In this document: positions 45,572-54,826 of the stretch, in pieces
Position numbering within the stretch: the stretch's first letter is position 1
How the letters are laid out: each line of letters begins with the position of its first letter
From: Verrucomicrobiales bacterium
GTDB lineage: Bacteria > Verrucomicrobiota > Verrucomicrobiia > Verrucomicrobiales > DEV007
Assembly (NCBI GenBank): GCA_021648365.1
Contig: JAKISY010000009.1
Location: forward strand, 1 to 64,000
Length of the DNA: 64,000 nucleotides
Direction of reading: 5' to 3'
Translations under genes and position numbers: made by a program
The notes under the pieces: model-generated
The model's database searches: none
Seen by the model: the letters and a program-made list of their open reading frames with translations, nothing else
Told to the model about the DNA's origin: nothing

Positions 45572-47787
45572 CTTACCCCCACCTCACTGATATCGATCTG
45601 CTCAAAACCCAATATCCGAATCACTGCAGCATTGCCCACCCGAAAGTCATCCTTCGCAGGGTTCGCCAACTGCGGATCTAGGCTCAAGCTGTTTTTTTCC
45701 ACCCCCCTTTTGCGCTGCTCAGCCAGAAAAACATTCGCCCACTTGGCATCACTCGAGTTAAAATACAAATTGCGATCTGCCCGACAAGTGCTCAAAGCCG
45801 ACGCCGGACGCAAACGCCCTGAGTGCCTCCACGCCTTTTGATGTTCAAATAAAATCTCCTGCCCTGCCTCCTGAGAAACAAAAAGATTGCCTTGCACCCG
45901 CGATCCTGCCACCGGAGCCCCTGAAAAAACTAAATAACCACGCTGATGTATGCCCTCCCTCCCTACTGGAGTTTTTGATCTCAAATCGTAAATGATATTA
46001 TTAACAATATCATTCCTGCCCTTACTGATGATACCCTCGCCCCGACAACGAGCGATCACGTTTTTTTCAATCAACACAGCGTGCTGATCATCATCACAGC
46101 GAATCGCCGCATTCATATTTGCACTAGTGATGTCGTGAATGAAATTATGATACAGATGATTGCCCCTGCCCGTTCCCGAAACGTAAATCGCATTGCCGTC
46201 GCCCATCAACTCCATGCAATGCGAGATATCATTGTAGGCAATCGTATTAAAACGCCCGTGCATCAGCGGCTCTCGCTTTTTCCATGTTCGCTCTTGTCCC
46301 TCCAACAGCAAAAGCACTTCATCCCAGCGCACCGTGCGACTCGATTCCTTCCTACCCTCCCGATCCATCTGCGTTCGCCCACTCACCACGATTGCAGTGT
46401 AGGGCACATGTCGGATGCTATTATGCACCACCTGATTGCTACCACTTTGCCAAAGAAAAATCGCAGGTGAGTGTTTCCACAGCTTGCCAATATGATGAAT
46501 CGTATTATCAGCAATCACGTTAGCACGATTAACATCTTTCAGCCCCAATCCATAACCTGCCAGCAACACTCCGACACCCCCAAGGTCTGCAAACTCACAG
46601 CGACGAATCTGATTGCGCTGACAATGCAAATCCAACCTGATCCCTGCCGACGCGCTGTTGGTGAATTTGCACTGAGTAAAAACACACCGCTCCGCACTCC
46701 GTAACCGCACCATCGCACTTGGTTGATCATACATCTCCCAGTCATGCTGCAAACCTAGCCCTGCTTTTTTCTCACTCCAGCCAAAAGCGTTTGCCTGAGT
46801 GAAGGTCAAGCCATGGAAACTCAGCCCCTTCACCGGCTTGTCTTTGAGATTATTTCCATCCACTTGCCCCTCGATCAACAGCAACTGCGCCAAGCGCCCC
46901 GCAGTGATGTCACCCGAGGGCTTTTGAGCATCTGGAGGCCACAAATACAGCTTATTCTTAACTTCATCGTAAACCCACTCTCCTGGCTCATCCAAAACCG
47001 CCAACACATTCTCCACCCACAAACTGCCCTTGGGAAAATAGGCTTTAGCTGGTGGCAGCATCGCATAGGTCGCAGGCTCTCGAGTTCTGATCCATCCACC
47101 TTTGCGATCGACACTCTCCACCGTCAGACGATTCATCACCCAAGGAAATTTTGGCACCAGCTCAATCGTCGCAGCAGTCAAATCCCCCAAACCCTCAAGA
47201 TCGTCCTTAGCCAAATACAAATGACGCTGATCAATCGCCCTGCGGAAACGATACGGCACCTCTGCTGGAGGTCTTGCCAAAGGATCATACCCGCGACTGC
47301 GCGCTCGTGGCAGCATTTCATCCCCCTCATACAAAGCCCGAATTGGCTGCCAATCTTTATCCACCGCGATCTCCCATAGATGTTCTCTGCTCGATTTTTC
47401 CCACTCACCCGTCAATTTAGCAGCACCGCTGAAAATCGCTTTTTCTCCTGGATAACTCGCATACACCACCCGCACGCCATCTTCCACACTGTCCCTCAAA
47501 TCAAAAACCGCCGTTTTCTTCAAACGGTAAATACCCCCACGCAACCATACTCGGATTTCCATTCCTTGCTTTTGCTCCACTTGTCGCACCGCATCTCGCG
47601 CTCTTTGCAAGGTCGCAAAGGGCTCCACTTCGCTCCCACTTTGAGCATCATCGCCCTCCGTAGCGACAAAAAATTCCACCCGCTCTACTGCCATCATCTG
47701 CCCACCAAAAAATAACATCGTCACCACCCCGTAAAGCAGGCAGCGACAAATTTCCAGTTTTAGCCACAGAGCAAATAATAAACGCAT
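45568..47787 (-). CDS. Secreted right-handed beta-helix protein
   Basis: This protein of about 739 residues has a signal peptide (VVTMLFFGGQMMA) and starts its mature part with FFVATEGDDAQSG and FATLQRARDAVR, the beginning typical of pectate-lyase-like or GH-type parallel beta-helix proteins. Residues about 380-640 contain the helix repeats (NQIRRCEFADLGGVGVLLAG, NVIADNTIHHIG, NGTI-like turns, HNFIHDITSANMNAAIRCDD). Relatives include polysaccharide lyases and GH28/GH110-like hydrolases; the catalytic residues cannot be identified by eye. I prefer the ATG at 47787 over a GTG at 47796. It leads into the broken hydrolase gene by ATGA overlap. Confidence 0.8.
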   Translation of the reverse strand: MRLLFALWLKLEICRCLLYGVVTMLFFGGQMMAVERVEFFVATEGDDAQSGSEVEPFATLQRARDAVRQVEQKQGMEIRVWLRGGIYRLKKTAVFDLRDSVEDGVRVVYASYPGEKAIFSGAAKLTGEWEKSSREHLWEIAVDKDWQPIRALYEGDEMLPRARSRGYDPLARPPAEVPYRFRRAIDQRHLYLAKDDLEGLGDLTAATIELVPKFPWVMNRLTVESVDRKGGWIRTREPATYAMLPPAKAYFPKGSLWVENVLAVLDEPGEWVYDEVKNKLYLWPPDAQKPSGDITAGRLAQLLLIEGQVDGNNLKDKPVKGLSFHGLTFTQANAFGWSEKKAGLGLQHDWEMYDQPSAMVRLRSAERCVFTQCKFTNSASAGIRLDLHCQRNQIRRCEFADLGGVGVLLAGYGLGLKDVNRANVIADNTIHHIGKLWKHSPAIFLWQSGSNQVVHNSIRHVPYTAIVVSGRTQMDREGRKESSRTVRWDEVLLLLEGQERTWKKREPLMHGRFNTIAYNDISHCMELMGDGNAIYVSGTGRGNHLYHNFIHDITSANMNAAIRCDDDQHAVLIEKNVIARCRGEGIISKGRNDIVNNIIYDLRSKTPVGREGIHQRGYLVFSGAPVAGSRVQGNLFVSQEAGQEILFEHQKAWRHSGRLRPASALSTCRADRNLYFNSSDAKWANVFLAEQRKRGVEKNSLSLDPQLANPAKDDFRVGNAAVIRILGFEQIDISEVGVR

Positions 47788-47847
47788 CCACGCCACTATA
47801 AGCTAAACTGATTGCCGATCAGTCAAAAAAATGCCACCTTTGCCACT

Positions 47848-48819
47848 ATGAACCCTAAATCACCAAACCCCTCACTCTCATCCCTCGGTCGCCGCAACCT
47901 TTTGCTCTCTGCGGGCACCCTCGTTGGCGGTTTAGCTTGCGCCACCGCTCCCCAACTGCGCAGTGCAGAAAAAACCTCAACTCAAGCCAAAGCCTTCACC
48001 TTCTGTCTCAATACCAGCACCATTCGCGGTCAGAACCTCACCATCGCTGAAGAAATCGATGTCGCTGCCAAAGCAGGTTACGACGCCATCGAACCTTGGT
48101 TCCGCAAAATCAGTGCCTACACTGAAAAAGGCGGCTCTCTCAAAGACTTGCGCAAACGCATCGACGACCACGGCTTGCAAGTGCCTAGCTCGATCGGATT
48201 TGCCAAATGGATCGTCGATGATGACAAAGTCCGCGCAGCAGGTCTCGAAGAAGCCAAGCGCGACATGGATACCATCGCTCAGCTCGGCGGCACACGACTC
48301 GCCGCTCCACCCGTAGGCGCTACCAAAGAAGCCGGTCTTGACCTGCGCAAAGCAGGCGAACGCTACCGCGCCTTACTCGAACTCGGAGATGAAATGGGCA
48401 TCGTGCCGCAAGTCGAAGTCTGGGGCTTTTCAAAAAACCTCAATCGTCTGTGCGACTCCACCTCCGTCGCCATCGCCGCCGATCACCCCAAAGCCTGCAT
48501 CCTCAGCGATGTTTACCACCTATATAAAGGCGGCTCCGCTTTTGAAGGACTGCGCCTACTCGGGCCACAATCCCTGCAAGTCATCCACATGAATGACTAC
48601 CCCGACATCCCACGCGCAAAAATCGGCGACGCTGACCGCGTTTTTACCGGTGACGGTATCGCCCCTTTGCAGCAAGTCTTTGATATTTTCAAAAACATCG
48701 GCGCGCAGCCCGTATTATCCCTAGAACTCTTCAATCGTGAATACTGGAAAATGGACGCCTATGACTGCGCCAAAGAAGGCTTGGACAAATTAAAAGCCAG
48801 CGTAGCCAAATACGCCTAA
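47848..48819 (+). CDS. Tat-exported TIM-barrel sugar isomerase/epimerase-like protein
   Basis: This 323-residue protein has a twin-arginine signal (SSLGRRNLLLSAGTLVGGLA). Its TIM-barrel domain belongs to the xylose-isomerase-like AP-endonuclease 2 family: FCLNTSTIRGQNLTIAEEID, DAIEPWF, VPQVEVWGFSKNL, CILSDVYHLYKGG, VIHMNDYP and LSLELFNREYW. The Glu, Asp, His and Glu residues of these segments are the usual metal ligands. The substrate is unknown. Secretion and the neighbouring sulfatases suggest a role in sugar catabolism. It is divergent from the beta-helix gene and starts a run of plus-strand genes. Confidence 0.8.
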   Translation: MNPKSPNPSLSSLGRRNLLLSAGTLVGGLACATAPQLRSAEKTSTQAKAFTFCLNTSTIRGQNLTIAEEIDVAAKAGYDAIEPWFRKISAYTEKGGSLKDLRKRIDDHGLQVPSSIGFAKWIVDDDKVRAAGLEEAKRDMDTIAQLGGTRLAAPPVGATKEAGLDLRKAGERYRALLELGDEMGIVPQVEVWGFSKNLNRLCDSTSVAIAADHPKACILSDVYHLYKGGSAFEGLRLLGPQSLQVIHMNDYPDIPRAKIGDADRVFTGDGIAPLQQVFDIFKNIGAQPVLSLELFNREYWKMDAYDCAKEGLDKLKASVAKYA

Positions 48820-48907
48820 ACCTTTGTCGCGACAGTATTTTGCTACACTAATCACTGGCACTTAGTGAAAATGCGTTTATCGGTGGGCGACACACCCAAC
48901 CGAAGCA

Positions 48908-49348
48908 TTGAGCGAGCAACGAAAAAAACCAGGCACCCGTAGAGAAGCACGGGAAGCGACGATCCAGTTTCTCTTCAGTCACGATCTGAACGATGAAAAC
49001 TTGCCGGATCAAAGCAGCGAATTCTGGGAACTACGCACCGCGCGTCCCAAAGTGCGCGATTTCGCCAAAAAGCTGATCGCAGGGATTTTTGAACACCTGG
49101 AAGAAATCGACCAAACCATCGAGGAGGCGAGTAAAAACTACACTCTCAAACAACTCACTCCCGTCGATCGCTGTCTGCTGCGCCTCGCCACTTACGAGAT
49201 TTTTTACCGCGATGACATCCCGCCAGCAGTGACCATCAACGAAGCGATCGAAATCGCTAAACGTTTCGGCTCCACCGAGTCGTCTGGTTTTATCAACGGA
49301 GTGATCGATCGCATCGAAAAAGAGCACCGCAAAAACCAGACGAGCTAA
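48908..49348 (+). CDS. nusB: Transcription antitermination protein NusB
   Basis: This 146-residue all-helical protein matches NusB along its length: GTRREAREATIQFLFSHD at the start, then the conserved LTPVDRCLLRLATYEIFYRDDIPPAVTINEAIEIAKRFG block and the FINGVIDRI end. With NusE (S10) it binds boxA RNA and supports antitermination of rRNA operons. The only start that fits is TTG at 48908; an upstream ATG is in another frame. ftsY follows after 44 bases, a linkage seen in other bacteria. Confidence 0.92.
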   Translation: MSEQRKKPGTRREAREATIQFLFSHDLNDENLPDQSSEFWELRTARPKVRDFAKKLIAGIFEHLEEIDQTIEEASKNYTLKQLTPVDRCLLRLATYEIFYRDDIPPAVTINEAIEIAKRFGSTESSGFINGVIDRIEKEHRKNQTS

Positions 49349-49392
49349 AGAGCCGCGCCAAACTCTGTTTTTATAATCACCACTTATTTGTC

Positions 49393-50244
49393 ATGGGTTT
49401 ATTCAAATCGATTATCAGCCGTTTCACCTCCCGCACCGAGATCGACTGGGAGGATCTCGAAGCCACCCTCATCGGCGGCGACTTAGGCATACCACTAACG
49501 ACTAAAATCGTCGATCAGCTGCGCGCACAGGGACGCAAAATCAGTGGCGACGATATTGTCGAAGCTTGCCACAAAGAGATCACCGCCATCCTCGGTGAAG
49601 AAACTCCCCCACTGCCACAAAAACGCGACGACGGTATGCCCACCGTCATCCTCGTAGCCGGAGTCAACGGCACCGGCAAAACCACTTCCACCGCCAAGCT
49701 TGCCTATCTTTTAAAAAAACAAGGCAACAGCGTGCTACTCGCCGCCGCCGACACTTTCCGCGCTGCCGCCATCGAGCAACTCGAAGTCTGGTCGCAGCGA
49801 CTCGATATCCCCTTGATCAAAACCCAATACCAAGCCGACCCCTCGGCAGTCTGTTTTGACGCCCACCGTTCTGCTATTCAAAACAAAGTAGACTTCCTCA
49901 TCTGCGACACCGCAGGCCGCCTGCACACTCGCGACAATTTGATGGCTGAGTTACAAAAGATCCAACGCACCCTTAAAAAGCAAGATGAGAGTGCCCCTCA
50001 CGAACGACTCCTAGTCGTCGATGCCACCACCGGATCCAATGCGCTGTCCCAGGCAAAAGAATTTCAAAAGGCCCTCGACCTCACAGGGCTGATCGTCACC
50101 AAACTCGACGGCTCAGGCAAAGGCGGCAGTGCCGTAGTCATCAAAGATCAACTCGGTATCCCCACCCGCTTCATCGGCACCGGTGAAAGCGAAACACATT
50201 TCAATGCCTTCTCCCCGCAGTCTTTTGTCGAAAACATTCTGTGA
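49393..50244 (+). CDS. ftsY: Signal recognition particle receptor FtsY
   Basis: This 283-residue SRP-type GTPase has a short N domain (residues 1-75) and a complete G domain. P-loop GVNGTGKTT is at 90-98, ADTFRAAAIEQLEVW at about 113-127, DTAGRLHTRDNLM at about 173, TKLDGSGKGG at about 236 and FIGTGE near the end. It lacks the long acidic A domain of E. coli FtsY, as in many bacteria. It docks ribosome-SRP complexes at the membrane for co-translational insertion. The last residues (FVENIL) match the family end, so the gene is complete. Confidence 0.95.
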   Translation: MGLFKSIISRFTSRTEIDWEDLEATLIGGDLGIPLTTKIVDQLRAQGRKISGDDIVEACHKEITAILGEETPPLPQKRDDGMPTVILVAGVNGTGKTTSTAKLAYLLKKQGNSVLLAAADTFRAAAIEQLEVWSQRLDIPLIKTQYQADPSAVCFDAHRSAIQNKVDFLICDTAGRLHTRDNLMAELQKIQRTLKKQDESAPHERLLVVDATTGSNALSQAKEFQKALDLTGLIVTKLDGSGKGGSAVVIKDQLGIPTRFIGTGESETHFNAFSPQSFVENIL

Positions 50245-50364
50245 GCCTCACCAATAGGCATTCGACAAAAAACGCTCGAACAAATCGGTAAAACCTTATT
50301 TGTCAACTCGCCCAATACGGAGCCGACATCGGATAAGAGGCTCGCATGAGGTTCCCCGCCATCA

Positions 50365-50615
50365 TCAGAACACCAGACATGGGATAAGCATATTTTGATA
50401 CCACTCTGAACTAATGCCGCAGAATATTAGAACTTTGAGCGTTAGCACCAGCAGCATGTGGCATGGATTGGCAATTTGCCTTCGGGTAGTTTCCTCCAGC
50501 TGTCTTCGCTACGCTACGGCTGTGTTTTCTGTATCGGTATCACTTTCAACTGTAATCTCAAATGTAGCTCCCCCTATTCCAACAACATATTTTCAGAACG
50601 TGTCCGGTGTTCTGA
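50365..50615. mobile_element. MITE-like element, copy 2
   Basis: This 251-base element ends in imperfect inverted repeats TCAGAACACCAGAC (50365-50378) and GTCCGGTGTTCTGA (50602-50615), with a few more matching bases outside on each side. It shares interior blocks with copy 1, including GATACCACTCTGAACT, AATATTAGAACTTT, GGATTGGCAAT and GGTATCACTTT, and carries about 45 extra bases near 50480-50525. It has no coding capacity. The oxidoreductase remnant starts 20 bases to the right; 50245-50364 on the left holds nothing I can identify. Confidence 0.78.
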
Positions 50616-50634
50616 TCATGGCTAAAATCCAACG

Positions 50635-50841
50635 ATGAAAGTCACTTTCGACAAAGCTCACGGCAAATACAAAAAAGGCTACCAGACCATCGAGTTCGAT
50701 CCACCCTACAAACGCTACGTCGGCGACGCTGCCGATTTCGCCAAAATCCTACGCGGCGAAAAAGAATCAGACTTTTCACCGCAACACGATCTCGCCGTAC
50801 AAAAAGCCGTGTTACAAGCTTCAGCACTCCCTCTCGCTTGA
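50635..50841 (+). pseudogene. C-terminal fragment of a Gfo/Idh/MocA oxidoreductase
   Basis: This 68-codon frame matches only the end of secreted Gfo/Idh/MocA oxidoreductases: FDPPYKRYVGDAADFAKILR, GEKESDFSPQHDLAVQKAVL and a short tail. The N-terminal Rossmann domain and most of the second domain are missing, and an in-frame stop lies at 50622 just upstream. MITE copy 2 ends 19 bases before it. I infer that the gene was deleted from its 5' side during or after insertion. Confidence 0.7.
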
Positions 50842-50900
50842 CACTTATCATCAGCGAGTGTTTATAAAACTATCTAAAGCCACACACTCGTTTTTATACT

Positions 50901-52349
50901 ATGATCAAACGTCGCATTCTCACCACCCTCACCGCATCCCTATTCCTTGCTAGCCCTTGCCTAATCCAAGCGCAGGATGCTAAAAAAGAAACCGAGAGCA
51001 AAACCAAAAAACTCCCTAGCGCAGCAGATCAGATCAAAGACCTGTCTTCCTTGCCCGATTTCACCAAACAGTTGCAGCAGACCATCGACCAGAGCGGAGG
51101 TAACTTGGCTTTTGTCAAAACCGGCATCTACCGCATCACCCAACCGCTGATTTTTGATCTCACCAAACACGGCGCAGCCAAAGTCACCGGTTCAGCAGGT
51201 GTCACCCTGATCATGGACGGCCCTGGCCCCGCCCTCAAATTTGTCGGCAGCCACCAAGGCACCGCTTCTCCAAAATCATTCCAAACCAAAACCTGGGACG
51301 AACGTATGCCCATCGTCAGCGGCATCGAGATCATCGGCAACCACCCCGAAGCCGTCGGCATCGAACTTTTCCAAACCATGGAACCCATCATCTCCCGTGT
51401 TTCTGTGCGTTGGTGCCTGCATGGCATCCGCCTCGCCACCCGCAATCGCAACGTCACCATTTCCGACTGTCACCTCTACGAAAACTCAGGGGTAGGCATC
51501 TATCTAGATGACGTCAATCTGCATCAGATCAACGTCTCCAACTGCCACATCAGTTACAATCGTCAAGGCGGCATCGTCGTCAGAGATGGCAATGTGCGCA
51601 ACCTGCAAATCACCGGCTGCGACATCGAAGGCAACATGCCAGGCGAACACGTGCCGACCAAAGCCGCCAACATTCTGCTCGACGTATCTGCCACCGCAGG
51701 CGACAAAAAGCACTCCATCGCCGAAGTCACCATCACCTCTTGCACCATTCAGCACAGTGCTAATTACTCAGACATCAAAGGTAAATACTCAGCAGTAGGC
51801 GGAGCCAACATCCGCATCCTCGGCAAAGAGAGCTGGCCGATCAACTCCGTCACCATCACTGGCAACGTCATCAGCGACACCGAGAACAACATCGACATCA
51901 CCCATGCGTATGACGTGACCATCAACTCAAACGCCCTCTTTGCTCCCAGCTCGAATCACTTGTTAGTGAAAAACAGCGAACGTATCGTGGTCAGCGGAAA
52001 CAGCTTCAACCCCCGCCAATTCGAGCGCCCCGCAGCACTGATCTTCACCGATTCTAAAGACTGCGTGCTCAGCAGCTCCACTATCCACGCCGCCAAAAAC
52101 CCAGCCGGCGCCGTGCAACTGAACAACTGCAGCAACATGCTACTCAGCGCACTCAACCTGACTGAAAATGCCGTTGGCATCAGCTTGAACAAAACCGACG
52201 GAGCCACCATCAGCAACTGTCGCATCTCTCGCACCCTCGAAGGCGGCGCAGATATCATCATTGGCGCAGACAATAAAAATATCCAACTTTCAGGCAACGC
52301 CTTCAGTGGCAAAAGCGATATCGACACAGCCGCGAAGCTCAAGAAATAG
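50901..52349 (+). CDS. Secreted right-handed beta-helix protein
   Basis: This 482-residue protein has a signal peptide (LTASLFLASPCLIQA). A charged linker is followed by a parallel beta-helix from about residue 60 to the end, beginning LKFVGSHQG and IVSGIEIIGNHPEAVGIELF and continuing in coils such as NVTISDCHLYENSGVGIYLD, VSNCHISYNRQGGIVVRDGN and VTITGNVISDTENNIDITH. No catalytic residues are evident; relatives bind or cleave polysaccharides. It is a single-gene unit beginning 59 bases after the oxidoreductase remnant. Confidence 0.8.
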   Translation: MIKRRILTTLTASLFLASPCLIQAQDAKKETESKTKKLPSAADQIKDLSSLPDFTKQLQQTIDQSGGNLAFVKTGIYRITQPLIFDLTKHGAAKVTGSAGVTLIMDGPGPALKFVGSHQGTASPKSFQTKTWDERMPIVSGIEIIGNHPEAVGIELFQTMEPIISRVSVRWCLHGIRLATRNRNVTISDCHLYENSGVGIYLDDVNLHQINVSNCHISYNRQGGIVVRDGNVRNLQITGCDIEGNMPGEHVPTKAANILLDVSATAGDKKHSIAEVTITSCTIQHSANYSDIKGKYSAVGGANIRILGKESWPINSVTITGNVISDTENNIDITHAYDVTINSNALFAPSSNHLLVKNSERIVVSGNSFNPRQFERPAALIFTDSKDCVLSSSTIHAAKNPAGAVQLNNCSNMLLSALNLTENAVGISLNKTDGATISNCRISRTLEGGADIIIGADNKNIQLSGNAFSGKSDIDTAAKLKK

Positions 52350-52388
52350 CTTGGATTTCCGCATAATCCATCGCATAGTGAGTAAGCG

Positions 52389-52412
52389 TGTCCCTTGAAC
52401 GATCAAGGCACA
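52389..52412. promoter_or_regulatory. Candidate BrnTA operator
   Basis: TGTCCCTTGA and TCAAGGCACA form a 10-bp inverted repeat with one mismatch around ACGA, ending about 43 bases before the toxin start. Its position fits autoregulation by the antitoxin, as known for brnTA. Binding is inferred. Confidence 0.5.
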
Positions 52413-52455
52413 TCGAGTATCTAGTTTTCCACCTTCAACCCACCCACACACACGC

Positions 52456-52734
52456 ATGGAGTTCGACTGGCTCGACGTTCATTTTGACCTCAAAAAAATC
52501 AGTCCTCGAGAAGTCGAGGAGTCATTTGAGGACCCGTTTGCCATCCGCCTAATTCCTGACCAGGAATTAACGGCATCAGACGTGCGCTACATCTGTCTCG
52601 CCAAGACCGTGGGTGGTCGCTCCTTATTCTCCATCTTCTGGACTGACGGCAAAAACTGCCGCGTTATTTTCACTCGTGACATGACCGACAAAGAACACGG
52701 CTTTTACGAACGCAAAAACGCCGAATATATTTAA
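52456..52734 (+). CDS. BrnT-like toxin
   Basis: This 92-residue protein has the BrnT layout: FDWLDVHFDLKKISPREVEE at the start (BrnT proteins start with an E/D-W-D plus H segment), FEDPFAIRLIP, then the strand RSLFSIFWTDGKNCRVIFTRDM, which in BrnT precedes the catalytic arginines, and a tail with YERKNAEY. BrnT is a RelE-like ribonuclease that blocks translation. The antitoxin gene follows after 38 bases, the usual toxin-first order. Divergence from the consensus makes the assignment probable rather than certain. Confidence 0.65.
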   Translation: MEFDWLDVHFDLKKISPREVEESFEDPFAIRLIPDQELTASDVRYICLAKTVGGRSLFSIFWTDGKNCRVIFTRDMTDKEHGFYERKNAEYI

Positions 52735-52772
52735 CCTTCTTTCAGCCCCAACCTTTTACCCAAAAACACATT

Positions 52773-53057
52773 GTGAAAGTTCTAACAGACTGGAAAGACC
52801 TACCGGATTTCGAAGACGAAAAACAAGAAGCTCAATTCTGGGCCGACCACATGATCGAACCGCATCTGATGAATGCCTCGATCCACAAACCCACCGTCCG
52901 AGAATCGACCACCATCACCCTGCGCTTTGATCCGCAAATGCTCTCACGCATCAAACGCATCGCCCGCTCTCGCTACCTGAATTATCAAAGTATGATGAAA
53001 CAATGGCTCAGCGAACGCGTCGAGCAGGAACTACGCAATTCCAATCAAGACAAATAA
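52773..53057 (+). CDS. CopG/BrnA-like antitoxin
   Basis: This 94-residue protein starts with GTG at 52773. Its N-terminal half (WKDLPDFEDEKQEAQFWADH) resembles the toxin-binding segment of CopG-type antitoxins. Its C-terminal half is a ribbon-helix-helix DNA-binding domain (TTITLRFDPQMLSRIKRIAR then YLNYQSMMKQWLSERVEQEL). It should neutralise the preceding toxin and repress the pair at the inverted repeat upstream. The family is CopG antitoxin rather than a textbook BrnA. Confidence 0.75.
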   Translation: MKVLTDWKDLPDFEDEKQEAQFWADHMIEPHLMNASIHKPTVRESTTITLRFDPQMLSRIKRIARSRYLNYQSMMKQWLSERVEQELRNSNQDK

Positions 53058-53203
53058 ATGGTTTTTTGTAGGGCGAGCGCCCCGCTTGCCATCCCTCTTA
53101 CGCCCCGCTTGCCACTTCCCTTTTCACCTCGGTAGCCTCGTCATCTTGCGTTCAGGCTACCTTCATTCCCCTTTCACAAAACTAACACCTAGCTTATAAT
53201 ATC

Positions 53204-54274
53204 ATGAACAAAAAAGTACTCGTCCTCGGAGCCGGCAACATGGGAGCATCCCACGCCAAAGCCTATCACAACCTCGACGGCTTTGAAGTCGCCGGCATCG
53301 TCACCCGTAGCGCCGCTAGTCGTGAAAAACTCGCCGAATCCCTCGGCGGAGACATCGCCCTGTTTGGTGACTATGATGAAGCCCTCGCCGCAGTCAAACC
53401 CGACTGCGTATCGATCAATACCTACCCAGAAACTCACGCCGAATATGCCATCAAAGCCATGGAAGCTGGAGCGCACGTTTTCCTAGAAAAACCTCTTGCC
53501 CCCACCGTCGACGAAGCGCAAAAAGTCGTCGATACCGCCGTGCGCCTCAACAAAAAACTCTGCATCGGTTACATTCTTCGTCACCATCCCTCATGGATCA
53601 AATTCATCGAGATCGCCCGCACCCTCGGCAACCCCTTGGTGATGCGCATGAACCTCAATCAACAGAGCCACGGAGATATGTGGAACACTCACCGCAACTT
53701 GATGAACTCAATGTCCCCCATCGTCGATTGTGGAGTGCATTACGTCGATGTGATGTGTCAGATGACTCAATCCAAGCCGATCAAAGTCAACGCCATCGGA
53801 GCACGACTCTCCGATGAACTCAATCCGGGCATGTACAACTACGGCCAACTGCAAGTGACCTTCGAAAACGGCAGCGTCGGTTGGTATGAAGCTGGCTGGG
53901 GTCCGATGATGAGCGAAGTCGCCTTTTTCGTTAAAGATGTCGTCGGCCCCAAAGGCTGTGTCTCCATCGTAGCCGACAAAGCGGGTGGCGAATCCGAGTC
54001 CTCCAACGTGGACTCCCACACCAAAACCGAAGCCCTGCGTGTTCATCATGCTGAGTTAGACGAAAACAATCAATTTGTCAAAGAAGACGAAATCATCAAT
54101 CTCGAAGACGAACCCGATCACGACGCCTTGTGCCAACGCGAGCAAGCTTACTTCCTCAAAGCTATCGACGAAGACATCGATCTCACCGACCACATGAACG
54201 ACGGCGTCAACAGCCTGCGCATCGTATTGGCAGCCGAGCAATCCTTCAAAGAAGGCCGCACCATCGACCTGTAG
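53204..54274 (+). CDS. Gfo/Idh/MocA-family NAD(P)-dependent oxidoreductase
   Basis: This 356-residue cytoplasmic protein starts with a Rossmann fold [14 protein letters not shown] at residues 8-21 and has the family's [12 protein letters not shown] motif at about residue 96. The catalytic lysine belongs to this EKP motif, and a [10 protein letters not shown] block with the family histidine is near 180. The C-terminal sheet domain ends with RTIDL. Such enzymes oxidise or reduce sugars, inositols or their derivatives; the substrate is unknown. No Tat signal is present, unlike many PVC relatives. RNase HI follows after 46 bases. Confidence 0.85.
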   Translation: MNKKVLVLGAGNMGASHAKAYHNLDGFEVAGIVTRSAASREKLAESLGGDIALFGDYDEALAAVKPDCVSINTYPETHAEYAIKAMEAGAHVFLEKPLAPTVDEAQKVVDTAVRLNKKLCIGYILRHHPSWIKFIEIARTLGNPLVMRMNLNQQSHGDMWNTHRNLMNSMSPIVDCGVHYVDVMCQMTQSKPIKVNAIGARLSDELNPGMYNYGQLQVTFENGSVGWYEAGWGPMMSEVAFFVKDVVGPKGCVSIVADKAGGESESSNVDSHTKTEALRVHHAELDENNQFVKEDEIINLEDEPDHDALCQREQAYFLKAIDEDIDLTDHMNDGVNSLRIVLAAEQSFKEGRTIDL

Positions 54275-54320
54275 CTTCCGCCCCTACAGCCTAAACTCCT
54301 ATAGCCTTCAAGCCTTCTTA

Positions 54321-54788
54321 GTGAAACAGATCACCATCTACACCGACGGCTCGTCCTTGGGCAACCCCGGGCCGGGCGGCTACGGCACCATCCTACAATA
54401 CAACGGCAACAGCAAAGAGCTAAGCCAAGGATACGCCTGCACCACCAACAACCGCATGGAGTTGATGGCAGCGATTGCTGGGCTGGAGTCGCTCAAAGAA
54501 ACCTGCAAAGTCAGCCTCACCTCCGACTCCAAATACGTCATCGACGCCATGACTAAAGGCTGGATCGAAAGCTGGCAAAAAAAAGGTTGGAGCCGTGGCA
54601 AAAATAAACCGCTCAAAAACACCGACCTGTGGCAACGCCTACTCAAAGCTAGTCAAAACCACAACGTCACGTGGTTGTGGGTGAAAGGTCACGCCGGCCA
54701 CCCAGAAAACGAACGCTGTGACGAACTCGCCGTCGCCGCCGCCTCGCAAAAAGGCAGCCCCCCCGACGAAGGTTATCAACCAGAGTAA
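54321..54788 (+). CDS. rnhA: Ribonuclease HI
   Basis: This 155-residue enzyme cleaves RNA in RNA-DNA hybrids. All active-site residues are present: Asp9 (YTDGS), Glu47 (NRMELMA), Asp69 (TSDSKYV) and Asp134 (ERCDELA), with His124 ([10 protein letters not shown]). The basic handle [16 protein letters not shown] at about residues 85-100 is also present, which places it with E. coli-type RNase HI. GTG at 54321 is the start. It lies between the oxidoreductase and the PQQ-propeller gene. Confidence 0.95.
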   Translation: MKQITIYTDGSSLGNPGPGGYGTILQYNGNSKELSQGYACTTNNRMELMAAIAGLESLKETCKVSLTSDSKYVIDAMTKGWIESWQKKGWSRGKNKPLKNTDLWQRLLKASQNHNVTWLWVKGHAGHPENERCDELAVAAASQKGSPPDEGYQPE

Positions 54789-54826
54789 ACAACTTCCCTG
54801 AATGACACCACGCAAAGTATAAAATC

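Noticed and set aside
50245..50364. Possible decayed coding sequence between ftsY and MITE copy 2
   Set aside because: Short stretches look protein-like on the minus strand, but no family was recognised and there is no start.
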